Positions 62,487 to 64,000 of a stretch of 64,000 nt of DNA are shown one piece after another. Numbering within the stretch: the stretch's first letter is position 1; each line of letters opens with the position of its first letter. This DNA is from an uncultured Fluviicola sp. (GTDB lineage: Bacteria > Bacteroidota > Bacteroidia > Flavobacteriales > Crocinitomicaceae). The stretch spans positions 124,001 to 188,000 of the forward strand of contig NZ_CAMLDC010000006.1 in NCBI RefSeq assembly GCF_946478805.1. The letters are read 5' to 3'. The position numbers were made by a program, and so were the translations under genes. The notes under the pieces are model-generated. The model made no database searches. It saw only the letters and a program-made list of their open reading frames with translations, and was not told the DNA's origin.

Positions 62487-64000
62487 TTATTTCCTTCTGA
62501 ACACCTCCAACATAGGCTTACCTACCGCTGTATTTGGTCTTTGAACATCCAATATATGAACCAAAGTTGCGGAAATATCCACAATTTCATACGGTGTGAA
62601 AACTTCCTGTGGAAGAATCTCTTTCCCATAAAACAAGACAGGTACATGCGTATCGTAATTGAATGCGGAACCGTGACTCGTGCCTTTATGAGATCCGGGA
62701 GTATCTGTAGTTTTTGGCAAATAACCCGGCTGAAGAATGAAAATCAATTCCCCGCTTCGTTCTTTGTCATATCCCGATGCGACCATCTGCTGCCAGTTTT
62801 CATCCGTTTTGGATTGCAATTCTTCTTTCGTATAAACGCGCTTCACTTCCGTCCACTTGGCAATTTCAGATTTAAAGAATGAGATTACTTGAGGCTCCAA
62901 TTCTTTTCCAAGAATATCATTCGTCAAATAAACATTGTCGTTTTCAATTGTGTTCAGGTAATCTTTTCCGAATTTCGCTGTGCAGGCTGTGCGCAAGCTA
63001 TCCATCTTGTTTTTCAGGAATAAATATCCTCCGGGCAATTGATGGTCCGCTAAAAACTGGGGAACAGGGACAACAGCATGGTCAGCCGTTAAAAACACGA
63101 CATATTGTCCTTTACCGATCTCCTTGTCTAAAGTTTGGAATAAGCGCGCCAATTCCTGATCCAAACGGAAATACATGTCTTCCATTTCCAGGGAATACGG
63201 TCCGAAAGTATGACCGGCAATATCCGGAGTGGAATAACTGATCGTCAAAAAGTCTGTAGTTGCATGCTTACCCAACTGTTCCTTTGAAAGTGCCTGAATG
63301 GCAAAATCTGTCAAAAAAGTGTTTGCTGCAGGCATGATTGTAAATAAAGTCAATTGATCTACTGCTGCAGCCTTACTGAAATCATACGGGAAAACAGGAC
63401 TGGTTTTTCCTCCTACCAATCCTTCGTAGGGAGAATCATCTTGTTTGATATAGGTATAGCAAGCAGAATCTTTCAATAAATTCCAGGGTTGATTCACATA
63501 TTTTGACACTAATTGCAATTCATTGAACTGATTCACCCAACCGGGCAGTTGTTTCTTGTAAAAAGTGGAAGTGATAAAATTTCCCGTTGCATAATCATAC
63601 CAATAAGAGCCATCCGACAAATGACCTGCAGGTAAAATTGCACTTCGGTCTTTAATGGAGATTCCAATGACTTTGGAACTTGGATAAGTCAGTTTCAATT
63701 GATCGGTTATCGTATTGGAACGTAAAAAAACGGGAGAGCATTTGCCATATGAACTGGTTGAGCCAACTGTTGAAACGGTGGTATCCTGCACACAATTCAC
63801 TTCTTTTCCAAAAGGCCGGTGAAACCACTCATTTGCTACAATTCCATGATTACTTGGCGTACTTCCCGTATAGATTGATGCATGTCCCGGGCCTGTATAT
63901 GTCGGGACGTAATTATAAGTCACATTTCTGAAATGAGTTCCTTTGTCCATCAATCGTTTGAAACCATCTTTTCCGAATTGCGGATAAAAACGATAGAGAT
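62487..64000 (-). CDS. Alkaline phosphatase family protein (PafA/nucleotide pyrophosphatase-like), 5' part beyond window
   Basis: The frame is open to the last base of the window, so the N-terminus with signal peptide is missing; the first visible in-frame ATG is not the true start. Present are LYRFYPQFGKDGFKRL, NYVPTYTGPGHASIYTGS (the nucleophile Thr and zinc ligands region of this family), DIAGHTFGPYSLEMEDMYFRLD, TADHAVV and SHGSAFNYDTHVPVLFYG. Matches PafA-type calcium-dependent, phosphate-insensitive periplasmic phosphatases and NPPs. The terminal Asp/His metal ligands are visible (TADHA; HGSAFNYDTH). Confidence 0.9.
   Translation of the reverse strand, partial: LYRFYPQFGKDGFKRLMDKGTHFRNVTYNYVPTYTGPGHASIYTGSTPSNHGIVANEWFHRPFGKEVNCVQDTTVSTVGSTSSYGKCSPVFLRSNTITDQLKLTYPSSKVIGISIKDRSAILPAGHLSDGSYWYDYATGNFITSTFYKKQLPGWVNQFNELQLVSKYVNQPWNLLKDSACYTYIKQDDSPYEGLVGGKTSPVFPYDFSKAAAVDQLTLFTIMPAANTFLTDFAIQALSKEQLGKHATTDFLTISYSTPDIAGHTFGPYSLEMEDMYFRLDQELARLFQTLDKEIGKGQYVVFLTADHAVVPVPQFLADHQLPGGYLFLKNKMDSLRTACTAKFGKDYLNTIENDNVYLTNDILGKELEPQVISFFKSEIAKWTEVKRVYTKEELQSKTDENWQQMVASGYDKERSGELIFILQPGYLPKTTDTPGSHKGTSHGSAFNYDTHVPVLFYGKEILPQEVFTPYEIVDISATLVHILDVQRPNTAVGKPMLEVFRRK

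Overview
The window looks like chromosomal DNA of a member of the Bacteroidota, most likely a flavobacterium-type organism close to the Crocinitomicaceae/Fluviicola group; the genus is inference. Supporting signs are type IX secretion sorting tails, a fused lpxC/fabZ gene inside lpxD-lpxC/fabZ-lpxA, TAnnTTTG promoter elements instead of sigma70 boxes, few Shine-Dalgarno sites, and Bacteroidota-type families (CIS_TMP tape measure, zinc-ribbon regulators, PafA-like phosphatase).

Positions 1-16900 are the accessory part. It opens with the 3' end of an extracellular contractile injection system (eCIS) locus: the end of a PKD-domain protein and a CIS tape-measure protein. Two giant effector genes follow (1361 and 1405 aa). 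They share an almost identical 309-bp 5' segment and a DUF4157 'eCIS core' domain with HELTH, and have unrelated C-terminal toxin modules. Each is followed by AT-rich candidate immunity genes: two paralogous leucine-rich-repeat proteins after effector 1, and a WapI-like protein after effector 2. Downstream lies a graveyard or reservoir of displaced modules: copies of effector-core DNA, two truncated toxin tails each overlapping an immunity-like gene, a barstar homologue, a piece of an IS3-family transposase, and a last relic of the effector 2 linker at 16773-16893. The layout matches an Rhs/CDI-like polymorphic toxin system, but built on eCIS cargo.

Positions 16910-33255 are mostly housekeeping: a GT39 glycosyltransferase, a DJ-1/PfpI protein, tRNA-His, an oxidoreductase-lipoprotein-sugar transferase-epimerase-reductase run (19666-24703), an RNA uracil methyltransferase, an Rrf2 regulator, the lipid A operon, thioredoxin, and a TerC/DUF493 operon.

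Positions 33256-50249 hold a candidate small RNA, a menaquinone block (thioesterase, menF, menD), two paralogous zinc-ribbon proteins, lon flanked by two inverted AlgX/MBOAT O-acetyltransferase pairs, a fatty acid desaturase and a secreted nuclease.

Positions 50325-64000 hold two tandem giant T9SS-exported paralogues, a potassium channel, a GlmU-like protein, a HAD phosphatase, a sodium:solute symporter, trigger factor, tRNA-Leu and the 3' part of an alkaline-phosphatase-family gene cut by the window edge. Three intergenic hairpins (24714, 38760, 41389) share an ACGCGAT-type core and may form a dispersed palindromic repeat family.
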